From Diabrotica undecimpunctata (taxonomy: Eukaryota; Arthropoda; Insecta; Coleoptera; Chrysomelidae): a stretch of 64,000 bases of DNA. The number at the start of each line of letters is the position of its first letter. The first letter of the stretch is position 1. Of this stretch, positions 1 through 11,368 are shown piece after piece. The position numbers were made by a program, and so were the translations under genes. The stretch spans positions 78,880,935 to 78,944,934 of the forward strand of contig NC_092809.1 in the NCBI RefSeq assembly GCF_040954645.1. Reading direction: 5' to 3'. Below the pieces are notes generated by a model, which worked only from the letters and a program-made list of their open reading frames with translations, ran no database searches and was not told where the DNA came from.

Positions 1-1226
1 GTTGCTCAGAATCGGGATAAAACAGGAAACGGAATTAACATTAAAACAACAAAAATATGCACACAAATCATTATTTATTTCAATAAGCAATACGGTGAAT
101 GTTAATAAATAACTTTTTGTGGACAATTATCTTTCCCAACAAACTCCTATACTCTAAATTTAATTTTAATTAACAAACTATCTATTGATCTGCTTTATAA
201 TAATATCTACTAAAAAATTTACCATATAAAAAATATAATTTATTCACAAAAAAAATAACTCTTTAAAACTTGGAATCTTAGTTCGTATGCTTATATTTGA
301 TTTTATCTTTAGAATGTCTTAAAGTTTTCTTTCATTCAAATTATTTGACTGACCTTTATTTTTTTTACACCAATGATGTCTCCTCTCGATCAAACCACAG
401 TTCCTTCCTTGATTGATTATGTCCGGCTACCATCAAATCTTTCCCGTTCTCAGCATCGCTCCAAAACCGCATACCAGCAAACTACTCCTCCGAAAACACA
501 AGCCCAAGCCTCTTTTGACCGGTACTCTTTATTCACAAATTCTCCTTTCTTTCTCAATTAGATCTCGTGGACTATGCAGACTCAAAAGAGGTATTAATCT
601 TCTCGTTTTTGATCTGCTCTCAGCTTCCACCTTTTTCACTAACAAACGAAAAACACTCCTACTCCGATTGACTACACGAAAAAAAAACACGTCTTCTCTT
701 CTGGTCTGCCGGTAACATAATAATCTTTTCAATCTCCCCAGACAACCTTCTCAAACTCTCTCATCCCCCATCATTCCTTTTTAACCAATCATAAGCATTC
801 ATCTTTCCCACTAATTTTCGATTCAGAAAATTTCCAACATAATATTTAAAACAAATAAACTAATTTCACTCAAATTACTTTTCAGAAACCATTAACAAAT
901 TTGCCTTTTTCAACCGAAATAAGCTTCCAAATTCTTATTATCTCATATCTAAATCTAATTCTTATTTACTTTCGAAAAATGTCCACCGCAAAATACAATT
1001 ACAAAGTTTATTCCTTAAATATATAATTACACGAATTCCATTGTCCTTTCACTATTCACTTAGTCCTTCAAGGAAAAACTAGTCCGTCACGGAAAAAATG
1101 TCTTTTCTTATTCTAACGATTACAAATAAGTACAGGGTTGTATTTTAACTTATATGCCCGCGGTATATTAAAATAATAAAAAAAACTCTTTATTCTATTT
1201 CTGATCGATAAACTGATCCATAACAA
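1..1226. other. AT-rich non-coding stretch
   Basis: No gene is supported. Bases 360-800 are richer in C and T than the surroundings and are open for about 100 codons in one frame, but the translation is low-complexity (Ser/Leu/Thr-rich) with no recognisable domain. The stretch ends next to a fragment of the 2.9-kb Gypsy LTR. It could be old LTR or UTR sequence of another element; I cannot show that. Confidence 0.4.
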
Positions 1227-1380
1227 TATATATGTGTGTTTCATAATAGATATAATAAAGATAATTTAAAAAAGTGCTTACAAACTAATTCTTTGAGAAC
1301 CGCGATAAAAACCCTATACATATATATTATTAAAAAACACTCATTGCTCATTAAAAAATCATTCACAAATAAAACATCAT

Positions 1381-1384
<4 letters not shown>
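1227..1384 (+). repeat. 3'-end fragment of the Gypsy-A LTR
   Basis: This matches the last ~150 bases of the LTRs found at 2870 and 9925, including the shared string around TTTGAGAACCGCGAT and the terminal CATAACA. It has small deletions and substitutions relative to them. It stops exactly where a (TA)n array begins, as the full element does on its right side. It is either a truncated solo LTR or the remnant of an earlier insertion of the same family. Confidence 0.8.

Positions 1385-1439
<55 letters not shown>
1385..1439. repeat. (TA)n array 1
   Basis: About 27 uninterrupted TA units directly after the LTR fragment. Confidence 0.97.
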
Positions 1440-1442
<3 letters not shown>

Positions 1443-1955
1443 TATATGTATGTCAATGACAATAAATATAGAGTCTTTTTTTTATGAAAGCAGTTTATTA
1501 TAAACCAAAAGTGCCTACTGCAGTCCATTGGCTTCTTGTGCATTTTACATTCCTTCATTAAACTCATTCCAGGATTCTGATTCTGGGCTTATACAGATCT
1601 AGTGGATGGATCTGCTTATTTTACATACTACTTCAGCCCTATTTACAGTTATCCTTCCAATTAAATTTTTTTCCAACTATTAGATTAAGATATTTTCCCC
1701 GTACGATGGGGATTCCCAGGTCACGGACGAGGCTTTTTTGGCACTTCCAAGGCCGGCTCTGGACTTAAGTATTAAATATTTACTTATGGAGTTATATACA
1801 TATTCTTATTATTTAATAACATAAACAAATTTGCAACGTCGTTTTCGTCAAAAAATTAATAAGTGACTCCTCTTTGATTTTCTATACACTCCGTTACTCT
1901 ATGGGGTATTGATTAAATTAAGTGGTAAATACCAGATTTTTCTTATGTTATGCCA
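1440..1955. other. Unassigned AT-rich sequence
   Basis: No ORF or repeat recognised. It separates the (TA)n array from the 3' end of the Tc1-like transposase remnant. Confidence 0.4.
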
Positions 1956-1959
1956 CAGG

Positions 1960-2765
1960 CCTTCTTAGTTTGCTGGAAGACGTGATAATCGATTTAGCTT
2001 TCTACCATACCATACCATATCCCACACGTATTCGATGGGTGAAAGTCTCCAAAGTCTCTATACCAGATTCTTGTATGAACTCCATGGTTTCACGGGCAGT
2101 ATGAGGTCTTTCGTTATCCTGATGAAAGATCGCGTTTGAAGTACTTTGTAGGTAGGGATGTAAAACCGGGTGCAGTACTTCACCAATATATCGTCAAGTG
2201 CCGTTAATAACTACTAGAAGTGACTTAATTCCCAAACACATAGCACCCCATATCATAATGTTTGGGTTGTCTTACGTTCAACAGACAAGTCTCAATTTCA
2301 TCTCTCACCTCGAAAATGTCTAACCCCTATTCACCCGTCAGAGCCACACAAACAAAACCTATACTCATTACTAGACAACATTTCAATGGCCAAAGGTAAC
2401 ACCATAAGCGGACGGTAAGCTCGCAGTCCCATTCCAAGTAATCTTTGATTAACTGTATTTCTTGTTACTACTCTTCCTGTAGCTGCAACTAAATTAACAC
2501 TTAATGTACCTATACTGTACTGTCTATTTCTTAGAGCAAGAAGTCACACAGGAGTCTATTTCTTAGAGCAAGAAGTCAGAGGCACAAGTCACAGCCTTGC
2601 GATATTCTAGGACATCATTCAATCACTTCCTTTAAAGTTTTAACACTGTTAATGGATTAGCTTCAACATATCGTGAAATTTTTCGTAAACCAAAACCGGC
2701 GTCTTCCATGCCTACAATGCGTCCTTTTTCGAAGTCGCTTAAATGACGAAATTGCCCCGGCAGCG
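1960..2765 (-). pseudogene. Tc1-like transposase, decayed
   Basis: Reading the minus strand from 2765 down gives, in broken frames, a typical Tc1 N-terminal helix-turn-helix ([18 protein letters not shown]), then an MIWGA-like block, then the catalytic-core segment FHQDNERPHTARETMEF containing the second DDE aspartate, then SPIEYVWDMV, which is the usual context of the third acidic residue. Several stops and frameshifts separate these blocks. A 25-bp duplication (around 2520-2578) adds to the damage. The family moves by cut-and-paste at TA. No terminal repeats were found. The assignment to Tc1/mariner rests on block order and motif identity and is fairly sure; the subfamily is not. Confidence 0.75.
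2520..2578. repeat. Short tandem duplication in the Tc1 remnant
   Basis: The string GTCTATTTCTTAGAGCAAGA and a few following bases occurs twice, about 7 bases apart. Confidence 0.8.
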
Positions 2766-2772
2766 AACTCTT

Positions 2773-2775
<3 letters not shown>

Positions 2776-2869
<94 letters not shown>
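2776..2869. repeat. (TA)n array 2, target of the Gypsy-A insertion
   Basis: About 47 TA units. The last four bases (ATAT, 2866-2869) reappear directly after the 3' LTR and form the probable target-site duplication. Confidence 0.95.
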
Positions 2870-2871
<2 letters not shown>

Positions 2872-4279
2872 ATACGATTAGGGTTTATAGAAAATAATTT
2901 ATAAGTTATATACTACATAATATTAGATATTTGGTTGTTTTAAATAAGTTATATACTAGAAAATTTTATAAAAAATATTTATGTGAGGGCATTTTAAGAA
3001 ATTAGCATATAATAATTGTAAAAAGTTGTATTTTAGTAGTTATGATTTTGTAGATATTTTTAAGTGAGCCATGTGACTAGGCAACACACTATACCCTCCA
3101 TTCCTAAGTGTCATTTTAAAAATTTTACGAATATAAGTGGGGTTATATTGTTTGAAATGTGTATTTTATTAAATTAGAGTGTTAGTTACTAATTTGAATG
3201 TTTATTCTGATCTGAAAAGCCTAAATGTCAACAAAATTATTAATAGAAAAGAATGGAATTCTCTGGATCTCCGGAGATGGCCATGTTTGCGAAATGGTTT
3301 GTTCCAGAAAATTCAGACAAGTATTTGATAGAACAAATTGGAACATGATATCTTACGAGATGGTTCTAGAAATCCAAAAACATATAAATACCCGTGATTT
3401 GGATTCAAGATGGCAGTTTTTTTTACTATGAAGGCAGTTTTTGAAAGTTTTTAGTTAGAAGTCAAGCAGTTTATTATGAAAGTTAGTAGAAGATAGACAC
3501 AATTAATTAGTGAAGTCAATTGTTCACAGTTTTAGTAAATCAGTCAAGCAGTTTTATAAGAAATATGAAAGTTAGTTGGAGATAGTCCAATTGTTTAATA
3601 TAGTGAGTTAAATGAAGATTAAAAATTATGCATATAATTTAATGCACATTTATAATTATACACAAATAATTATTGAAGATTAAAAAAAGTATATTGGAAG
3701 AAATTAAATTATATTATGGTTGGAGATTAGTATAAATCAACTTATAATAAGTGGATATTGGTATATTGAAAAGAAGAATAAATATAAATGCTGTTTGCTG
3801 GTTTGGTTGGTGGTGTATAAATGCTGGTGAAGAAAACTATATCTTAAATTGGTAGAAGCTGATAATTGGAAAAAGTAATTTCACAAAAAACAAGGATAAC
3901 TGAAGTACGAAGACATTCAGTGGTGATTAGAATCTATATAGTAGAAAACAGTTCATTTAGGCATTCAGTGAAAGAAAGGTACAAAATTTTGTTAATATAA
4001 TTTAGTTAGTGTCATAACAATTTCAATTTTGAAGATAGTTTTGTTTAAATTGTAGATTGTCTATAGAATTTAATTAGTTTTATAAGAATATCAATTTAAA
4101 GATAGTTTATTTTAAATTTACATTGGCTAAGTTAGATATATGTGTGTGTTTCATAATAGTTATAATAAAGATAATTTAAAAAAGTACTTACAAGCTAATT
4201 CTTTGAGAACCGCGATAAAAACCCTATATTATTAAAAATACTCATTGCTCATCATTCAAACAAAAAACATATCATAACA
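2870..4279 (+). repeat. Gypsy-A 5' LTR
   Basis: 1410 bases, starting TGATACGATT and ending CATAACA, matched almost base for base by 9925-11333. It should carry the promoter, but I see no confident TATA box in such AT-rich DNA. Confidence 0.95.
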
Positions 4280-4282
4280 ATT

Positions 4283-4300
4283 TGGCACCCAACGCGGTGG
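4283..4300 (+). other. Gypsy-A primer-binding site, lysine-tRNA type
   Basis: TGGCACCCAACGCGGTGG starts three bases after the LTR. It matches the known PBS for tRNA-Lys(CUU) (TGGCGCCCAACGTGGGGC) at 15 of 18 positions. The mismatches suggest a species-specific tRNA or some decay. Confidence 0.75.
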
Positions 4301-4423
4301 CTCTCTATTTAAAAGAATTAGTTTGGGAAGATAAGTGCTCTCATATAATTAAATTAATTATCAGTAGAAAGAAAAAATTATAGATTTTATTTTTAATTAT
4401 ATTTGAACAAGTAAAGTCTCAAA

Positions 4424-6031
4424 ATGTCTCAAGGAAAGAAAGGTACAAGAAGCAAAAAGAATGAAGAAGATGTGGAAGTAGAAACACAACCTATACAAGA
4501 GGAGAGTTTAGTTCAAGTTCCACAAGATACTGCAGAAATGAATCCAGAAAGAGAGGAAAATGTCAATATGGCAGCTTTGATGTCATTAATGATGCAGATG
4601 AACAAGCCAATGGAAGAGAATACGAAAAAAATAGAACAAAAAATGGAACAGAATTCACAAGAAATCAAAGAAGACATAAAAAAATTGGAAGAGAATTCAA
4701 AAGAAGTCAAAGAAGACATGAAAAAAATGGAACAGAAATTGGAAGAGAATTATAGAAAATTAGAAAAGAAAATAGAAGATAATAATAATAAAATTGTAAA
4801 ACAAATGGATAAAAAACTTGAAGCTGCAGAGAAAAAAGTAGCAAATGAAATAAAAAGTATACGGAATGACTACAAGAAAAGGATAGACAATGAGAGGACA
4901 GAAGTAAAGATGATTATTCAAGATAATAAGATAGATATAGAACAGAAAATAGAGTTACAGAAATGTAACTTAGAAGTAAAAATTAACGAAGACAGGAGAA
5001 ACACAGAAGAAAAATTAGATGATATACAACAAAATATCCAAATAAATAATAATCAAATAAGAAATGTGGAACAGAGAATAGATGATATTTCACAAATGAG
5101 AGACATAGGGAGACCTTACTTAAATTTAACAAATGAGACTGGGATTAAATTCTCCGGTAATATAAAAAATTTGCATCCTAGAGTATACATAAATAGTTTA
5201 AAACATAAATTAAGATTTGTGAATAATATTAATGATATTAAAGATTATATTAGAATGACATTAAATGACAATGCAGCAACTTGGTTTGCTAGTATTGAGA
5301 ATGATTTAGATAATTTTCAAACATTTGAAAATAAATTTTTAAATTATTATTGGGGTGAACTAGAGCAAGCCAAGTTTAGAGAAATTCTATATTTTGGAAA
5401 GTATAATCAAAATTTAAAATCAAATATGGTAGATTATGCATTGAAATTGATAACAGTTGCAAAATATTTAGAACCACCACTTAGAGAGGATGAAACAGTC
5501 TTAAATGTATCTAGACATTTTGATGCTGATGTTGTGCAAACCGTAACTGTACAAAATATTCAAACAATAGATAGTTTTATTAATTTTATTCAAAGAATAC
5601 AAAGAGGCAATATGACAAGTAATAATAACAACAGAAAAAACAATAATAACTTTCAATATAATAAAAATGATAATCAACAATATAGACAATCATATAATAG
5701 ATATGGTAATAATTTACAAAATTTTAATAATAATAACAGTAATTATAATAGACAAAATTTTAATAATAATACTAATTATAATAGACAACATTTTAATAAC
5801 AGTACTAATAATAATAGACAAGATTTTAACAATAGAAGAAATACAGAGCGACCTAACTATAACAGACAGGTAAATTGTGTTCGAAGGAATAGAAGCTGCG
5901 AAGACAGGGAACGAAATAGTACAAGGCAAGAAAATGTGAGTAGAAGTCATAGTAGGGAAAGACATAGAACATCAGATCCAAGTGGTCAGATACAATCTGA
6001 CAATTCTAATAATCAAAATTTTGTGCAGTAA
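4424..6031 (+). CDS. gag: Gypsy-A Gag
   Basis: 535 codons from an ATG 145 bases past the LTR. It forms the retrotransposon particle. Residues ~60-225 are a long charged coiled coil (repeated EE/KK/ME heptads). Residues ~235-395 are a capsid-like domain with a FENKFLNYYWGE segment shared, in diverged form, with the Gag of the 34-45 kb family. The tail (~400-490) is extremely Asn-rich and ends in an Arg/Ser-rich stretch. There is no CCHC zinc knuckle; the basic, Asn-rich tail may bind RNA instead. The frame is undamaged. The ORF stops at TAA 6029-6031, thirteen bases after the start of the slippery heptamer. Confidence 0.92.
   Translation: MSQGKKGTRSKKNEEDVEVETQPIQEESLVQVPQDTAEMNPEREENVNMAALMSLMMQMNKPMEENTKKIEQKMEQNSQEIKEDIKKLEENSKEVKEDMKKMEQKLEENYRKLEKKIEDNNNKIVKQMDKKLEAAEKKVANEIKSIRNDYKKRIDNERTEVKMIIQDNKIDIEQKIELQKCNLEVKINEDRRNTEEKLDDIQQNIQINNNQIRNVEQRIDDISQMRDIGRPYLNLTNETGIKFSGNIKNLHPRVYINSLKHKLRFVNNINDIKDYIRMTLNDNAATWFASIENDLDNFQTFENKFLNYYWGELEQAKFREILYFGKYNQNLKSNMVDYALKLITVAKYLEPPLREDETVLNVSRHFDADVVQTVTVQNIQTIDSFINFIQRIQRGNMTSNNNNRKNNNNFQYNKNDNQQYRQSYNRYGNNLQNFNNNNSNYNRQNFNNNTNYNRQHFNNSTNNNRQDFNNRRNTERPNYNRQVNCVRRNRSCEDRERNSTRQENVSRSHSRERHRTSDPSGQIQSDNSNNQNFVQ
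6016..6022 (+). promoter_or_regulatory. -1 ribosomal frameshift site (A AAT TTT)
   Basis: In the gag frame the codons CAA-AAT-TTT contain the canonical slippery heptamer A_AAT_TTT, only two codons before the gag stop. Slipping back one base enters the pol frame, which is open from 6013 (after a TAA at 6010-6012) to 9330. Overlap and frame offset fit retroviral-type gag-pol expression. I see no strong stem-loop downstream, though a weak one or a pseudoknot is not excluded. Confidence 0.8.
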
Positions 6032-9000
6032 ACTTTCTGAATTACAAGTTAGGCCATTGCTATTATGAAAAACCTTCTGAATTTATTTCTTTAGATGAAG
6101 AGAAAATTATTGAATCTATTAATTTAATTTATATAAATGCTTTGGCCAAAAATAAAATGATTAAAATTATGATAGATACTGGTTCAGAAAGTACTTTAGT
6201 CTCGGAGAATTTTATTTTTAATACATTAAAACTATCAGATATAATAAAGATTCCAAAAAGTAAAATTATTGGTGCAAATAATAAGAAGTTGGGTGAAATT
6301 GATAAACTAGCCAATTTTAAAATTAATATTCTTAATAAAGAAATTAATATGCAAGGATTTATTGTCAAGGATTTATGTGTTGATATATTAATGGGAAATG
6401 ATGAATTGGAAAAGAAGAAAGTAAAGATAGATTTTGAAAAAAAAATGGTAACTTTGGAAGGGCAAATAATTAAATTTATGCAGAAAGATGAGGTGGAAGA
6501 AGGAATAAGAGTTGATAGGATATTATTAAAAGAAAATAATGATGTTTATGAAGAAGAAATGTATTTTGATGATAGGGAAATGTCCCAGAAGAATGTAAAG
6601 AATAATTATTGTAGTGAATATTTAAGGAATGGAAATTTTAAGCAGATGGATGCCTACGAGGCGGAGTGCGTAAAATTGGAAGCAAGGAATAATGAGTACA
6701 TATTGAAGAATAATGTGATTTGTAAAGAAGAAGATATGATGAAAGTTTTAAATTGCCCTGAAGAATATAAATCAATAGTCATTTCCATATTGCAGCAACA
6801 CAAGGGACTTGTCAATAAAGAAAATAGAATTGCACAAAATTATATCCATAGTATAAAAGTTAAAGAAGAAAAAGATTTTAAAACAAAATCATACCCAATA
6901 CCATATAAATACAGAGAAGAAGTAAACAAAACAATTAATAATATGTTAGAAGATGGGATCATTGAGAAGGCAGACACATGTTTTATTAACCCCATAGTAG
7001 TAGTACGAAAAAGATCAGGTGAAATCAGGTTATGTTTGGATGCAAGGAATATTAACAAGATTACTGAAAAGCAATTTGAAGCACCAATGAGTATAGATGG
7101 AATATTAGGAAGAATTACAGGAATGTCATTTTTCACTAAAATCGATTTACAGCATAGTTTCTGGTTAATACCTCTAGAAAGAAAAAGTAGACAGTATACA
7201 GGATTTCAGATAGATGGAGTAGTATATCAATTCAAAGTAGTACCATTTGGACTTCAATCATCTTGCAGTGCTCTATGTAGATGTCTTCATGATATTTTGG
7301 ATCAATATGAACATTTTGTAATTCACTACATTGATGATATATTAATTTTTTCTAAAACGGCTGAAGATCATGAGAAACACCTAAAAATTATAATAAATAG
7401 ATTAGACAAAGTTGGACTAAAAATAAATCAAGAAAAATGTACATTTTTTCAAAAAGAAGTCATATATCTAGGTTATAAACTTAACACTAAGGGAATCGAA
7501 ATGGATCCAGAACGGACACAAGTCATTCAGGAATATAAAACACCACACAATTTAAGAACTTTAAGAGGATTTATTGGAATAATTAATTATTATAAAAGGA
7601 TGATACCAGATCTAAGTATAAAAGAAATTCCATTACTTGAACTACTGAGAAAAGGTGTAAAATGGAGATGGGATCAGAGAAGAGAACTAGCATTCCAAGA
7701 AATTAAAAACATTTTTCTGTCAAATTTGAAAATATACTATCCTAACTACACACAGCCATTCATATTAAGAACAGATGCATCAATAGAGAGATTATCAGGG
7801 GTATTATTACAAATACATGATGGGGTCGAATACCCAATACAATTCATTTCAAGAATTACAAAGCCACATGAAAAGGGTTACTCAGTTTCAGAATTAGAAC
7901 TAGCAAGTATAATACACTGTGTCACAAAATTAAGATTTTATTTGTTGGGTAATGAATTTACAATAGAAACAGATCACCAAGCTTTAACGTCTATATTAAA
8001 TAACAAATATGGAAACAGTAGAATACATCGGTGGAGTCTAATGCTTAGTGAATGCTGCTTTGAAATCAAATACATTTCTGGAAAATCCAATATAGTGGCA
8101 GATGCTTTATCAAGGTTAGAAAATACATCACAAAAAGGGCAGCGAACAATAAAAATTGGATTAAATCAATTAGTAGAAAGTACTGGATTATATTCTAAAG
8201 AAGAAATTATAAGAGATCAGATCAATTTGAGTGAAAAACAAAAAGTCCTTAGGAAAGATGGAGTATATTATAAAATAATAAATGGCATAGAAGTATATGT
8301 AATAACTAGAACTTTAGCAAAGAAAATATTGAAAAATTTACATAACAACTATATGCATATTGGTTCAAGAAAGCTATGGATGCTATTTAGGGACAATTAT
8401 TTTGCAAAGAATGACATAAGTATAGCAAAAGAAATTACTACCCAATGCCCAATATGTCAACTAAACAAAGAAAAGAATTTCAAAAACCAGAACACATATA
8501 AATCTAATGTTGTATATGAAAAGTTAAATACAGTTTCCATGGATTTTATTTCAAATTTAGTTCTCAGTCCAACAGGAAAAAAGCATATACTAGTGATAGT
8601 TGATTTATATACAAAATTTATTAAACTATATCCCTGCTCTAGAACAAATGTTAAAACATTAAAATTATATATTAATCAATTTTTCGAAGAAATAGGACCA
8701 TTTAGAAATTGCATAATAGATAATGCTACATATTTTAACAACCAAAAATTTCGGACATTTTGTGAGAAAAAGGGAATCAACATTCATTTTACAAGTATCA
8801 GACATCCTCAGGCAAATCCTGCAGAAAGATATATTAAAGAAGTTATAAAATATTTAAGGATACTGTGCCAAAACCAACATGAAACTTGGCAGCAACATAT
8901 ACCACAAGTAGAGTATTTTTTAAATAATACACATCATTTGAATACAGAAGAAGTACCAGAATATTTAATGTTTGGCCATATAGGAAACAGAAAGTGGATT

Positions 9001-9330
9001 AGTGAATATAATCAGGATATGTTAGAACAAGTAATGCAGAAAGTGAATAACCGAATTAGGAGGAAAGCTGAAAAATATATCAGAAGACAAAATCGAAATA
9101 TAAAAAAACCAATCACATTTCAAAAAGGAGACCTAGTGTTAATTCGTTCACTTAGAAAAAGTAATGTTAAAGAAAACCGTTGTAAGAAATTACAACCAAT
9201 GTTTGAAGGTCCATATACAATTGAAAATCAGAATGGACTAAATAGTTATGTGTTAATAGATGCAGAGAACAGACTAAGAGGCATATTTCATATCAACGAC
9301 ATTTTTCAATATCATGAAGAGATTGAATAA
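6016..9330 (+). CDS. pol: Gypsy-A Pol (protease, RT, RNase H, integrase)
   Basis: Open without interruption in the -1 frame relative to gag. It has no ATG of its own near the start, so it is expected as a Gag-Pol fusion. Domain order: retropepsin with IDTGSES (~6172-6195); reverse transcriptase with the catalytic YIDD in HYIDDILIF (~7327-7350) and the FGLQSS block; RNase H with RTDAS and the ETDHQALT block; integrase with a His-His-Cys-Cys zinc finger (HNNYMH ... CPICQLNK), then the DDE core with MDFISNL, IIDNATYF and a Glu in NPAERYIKEV. The C-terminus (GIFHINDIFQYHEE) is shared with the 34-39 kb family. No inactivating change is seen. It makes cDNA in the particle and inserts it into the genome. 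The ATAT flanks suggest it used a TA array as target here. Confidence 0.93.
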   Translation, partial: KFCAVNFLNYKLGHCYYEKPSEFISLDEEKIIESINLIYINALAKNKMIKIMIDTGSESTLVSENFIFNTLKLSDIIKIPKSKIIGANNKKLGEIDKLANFKINILNKEINMQGFIVKDLCVDILMGNDELEKKKVKIDFEKKMVTLEGQIIKFMQKDEVEEGIRVDRILLKENNDVYEEEMYFDDREMSQKNVKNNYCSEYLRNGNFKQMDAYEAECVKLEARNNEYILKNNVICKEEDMMKVLNCPEEYKSIVISILQQHKGLVNKENRIAQNYIHSIKVKEEKDFKTKSYPIPYKYREEVNKTINNMLEDGIIEKADTCFINPIVVVRKRSGEIRLCLDARNINKITEKQFEAPMSIDGILGRITGMSFFTKIDLQHSFWLIPLERKSRQYTGFQIDGVVYQFKVVPFGLQSSCSALCRCLHDILDQYEHFVIHYIDDILIFSKTAEDHEKHLKIIINRLDKVGLKINQEKCTFFQKEVIYLGYKLNTKGIEMDPERTQVIQEYKTPHNLRTLRGFIGIINYYKRMIPDLSIKEIPLLELLRKGVKWRWDQRRELAFQEIKNIFLSNLKIYYPNYTQPFILRTDASIERLSGVLLQIHDGVEYPIQFISRITKPHEKGYSVSELELASIIHCVTKLRFYLLGNEFTIETDHQALTSILNNKYGNSRIHRWSLMLSECCFEIKYISGKSNIVADALSRLENTSQKGQRTIKIGLNQLVESTGLYSKEEIIRDQINLSEKQKVLRKDGVYYKIINGIEVYVITRTLAKKILKNLHNNYMHIGSRKLWMLFRDNYFAKNDISIAKEITTQCPICQLNKEKNFKNQNTYKSNVVYEKLNTVSMDFISNLVLSPTGKKHILVIVDLYTKFIKLYPCSRTNVKTLKLYINQFFEEIGPFRNCIIDNATYFNNQKFRTFCEKKGINIHFTSIRHPQANPAERYIKEVIKYLRILCQNQHETWQQHIPQVEYFLNNTHHLNTEEVPEYLMFGHIGNRKWISEYNQDMLEQVMQKVNNRIRRKAEKYIRRQNRNIKKPITFQKGDLVLIRSLRKSNVKENRCKKLQPMFEGPYTIENQNGLNSYVLIDAENRLRGIFHINDIFQYHEEIE

Positions 9331-9924
9331 TGATTTCTATACCTTTAACACAAATATAATAACACTAATAACTTACTGATATATCCATTTTATTCAATAG
9401 ACTTGATTTGTTAAATGGTAGATGGTAGATTTCATTATTTTGAATCAATTTGACATCATACTTGTTGAATTTTGTATATATGGAAATTAATTTGTACCCT
9501 AAAAATCATAATTTGGGGTTAGACACAAAATTGATACTATAATTGCTATAAAAATGTCTTTCTAATATAATAAAGTAAAAAAAAAACTTACCAATTTATA
9601 TTGATGAAAGTTATTTTGAATGGAAATAATTCCTAGATTTTGTCTATAAACAAACAGAACACCATATCGATTATATTTTAATTAAGGTTATATTTTATTC
9701 TCTGATATCGCATCCATTGCCCCATTTGACATGACAGTTTGACCATAGAATAGCCGAACTGTGCTCCGTTGTTCTCTGCTTTGATATAGACAGCGAACAG
9801 GGATGTATTTAACACATTTTAAATAAAAAAAAAATTGATTTATTAAATTTAATAAGGTATGAGAAAATTAATATTTAAAAAAATAATAAGTAAATTATTT
9901 ATTTTAAATATTATTTTGGGGTAT
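9331..9924 (+). other. Gypsy-A 3' untranslated region, no env
   Basis: About 600 bases between the pol stop and the 3' LTR with no ORF of note. The expected polypurine tract is poor: the bases before the LTR read TATTTTGGGGTAT, with only a short GGGG run. Confidence 0.75.
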
Positions 9925-11329
9925 TGATACGATTAGGGTTTATAGAAAATAATTTATAAGTTATATACTACATAATATTAGATATTTGTTGTTTTAAATA
10001 AGTTATATACTAGAGAATTTTATAAAAAATATTTATGTGAGGGCATTTTAAGAAATTAGCATATAATAACTGTAAAAAGTTGTATTTTAGTAGTTATGAT
10101 TTTGTAGATATTTTTAAGTGAGCCATGTGACTAGGCAACACACTATACCCTCCATTCCTAAGTGTCATTTTAAAAATTTTACGAATATAAGTGGGGTTAT
10201 ATTGTTTGAAATGTGTATTTTATTAAATTAGAGTGTTAGTTACTAATTTGAATGTTTATTCTGATCTGAAAAGCCTAAATGTCAACAAAATTATTAATAG
10301 AAAAGAATGGAATTCTCTGGATCTCCGGAGATGGCCATGTTTGCGAAATGGTTTGTTCCAGAAAATTCAGACAAGTATTTGATAGAACAAATTGAAACAT
10401 GATATCTTACGAGATGGTTCTAGAAATCCAAAAACATATAAATACCCGTGATTTGGATTCAAGATGGCAGTTTTTTTTACTATGAAGGCAGTTTTTGAAA
10501 GTTTTTAGTTAGAAGTCAAGCAGGTTATTATGAAAGTTAGTAGAAGATAGACACAATTAATTAGTGAAGTCAATTGTTCACAGTTTTAGTAAATCAGTCA
10601 AGCAGTTTTATAAGAAATATGAAAGTTAGTTGGAGATAGTCCAATTGTTTAATATAGTGAGTTAAATGAAGATTAAAAATTATGCATATAATTTAATGCA
10701 CATTTATAATTATACACAAATAATTATTGAAGATTAAAAAAAGTATATTGGAAGAAATTAAATTATATTATGGTTGGAGATTAGTATAAATCAACTTATA
10801 ATAAGTGGATATTGGTATATTGAAAAGAAGAATAAATATAAATGCTGTTTGCTGGTTTGGTTGGTGGTGTATAAATGCTGGTGAAGAAAACTATATCTTA
10901 AATTGGTAGAAGCTGATAATTGGAAAAAGTAATTTCACAAAAAACAAGGATAACTGAAGTACGAAGACATTCAGTGGTGATTAGAATCTATATAGTAGAA
11001 AACAGTTCATTTAGGCATTCAGTGAAAGAAAGGTACAAAATTTTGTTAATATAATTTAGTTAGTGTCATAACAATTTCAATTTTGAAGATAGTTTTGTTT
11101 AAATTGTAGATTGTCTATAGAATTTAATTAGTTTTATAAGAATATCAATTTAAAGATAGTTTATTTTAAATTTACATTGGCTAAGTTAGATATATGTGTG
11201 TGTTTCATAATAGTTATAATAAAGATAATTTAAAAAAGTACTTACAAGCTAATTCTTTGAGAACCGCGATAAAAACCCTATATTATTAAAAATACTCATT
11301 GCTCATCATTCAAACAAAAAACATATCAT

Positions 11330-11333
<4 letters not shown>
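9925..11333 (+). repeat. Gypsy-A 3' LTR
   Basis: 1409 bases, near-identical to the 5' LTR. It runs straight into the (TA)n array that continues the target site. Confidence 0.95.

Positions 11334-11366
<33 letters not shown>
11334..11366. repeat. (TA)n array 3
   Basis: Sixteen TA units between the Gypsy-A 3' LTR and the mariner-like TIR. It is both the Gypsy target-site remnant and the TA target of the next element. Confidence 0.95.

Positions 11367-11368
<2 letters not shown>

Larger units (their letters stand above)
2870..11333 (+). mobile_element. Gypsy-A: complete LTR retrotransposon
   Basis: Full structure: 5' LTR, primer-binding site, gag, pol by -1 frameshift, 3' LTR, flanked by ATAT on each side. 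The LTRs run TGATACG...ATAACA. By eye the two LTRs differ at about five positions and one 1-base gap over 1.41 kb, so the insertion is recent. There is no third ORF between pol and the 3' LTR, so no env. The lysine-tRNA-type PBS, the coiled-coil Gag without a CCHC knuckle and the long LTRs recall the Osvaldo/Ulysses/Woot group of Ty3/Gypsy; that placement is an inference. Both ORFs are open, so it may still be mobile. Confidence 0.95.

Noticed and set aside
373..715. Overlapping open frames of 60-100 codons
   Set aside because: Low-complexity Ser/Leu/Thr-rich translations in all frames of a pyrimidine-rich stretch; no domain.
9331..9924. Possible env gene of Gypsy-A
   Set aside because: No ORF, signal peptide or transmembrane segment between pol and the 3' LTR.
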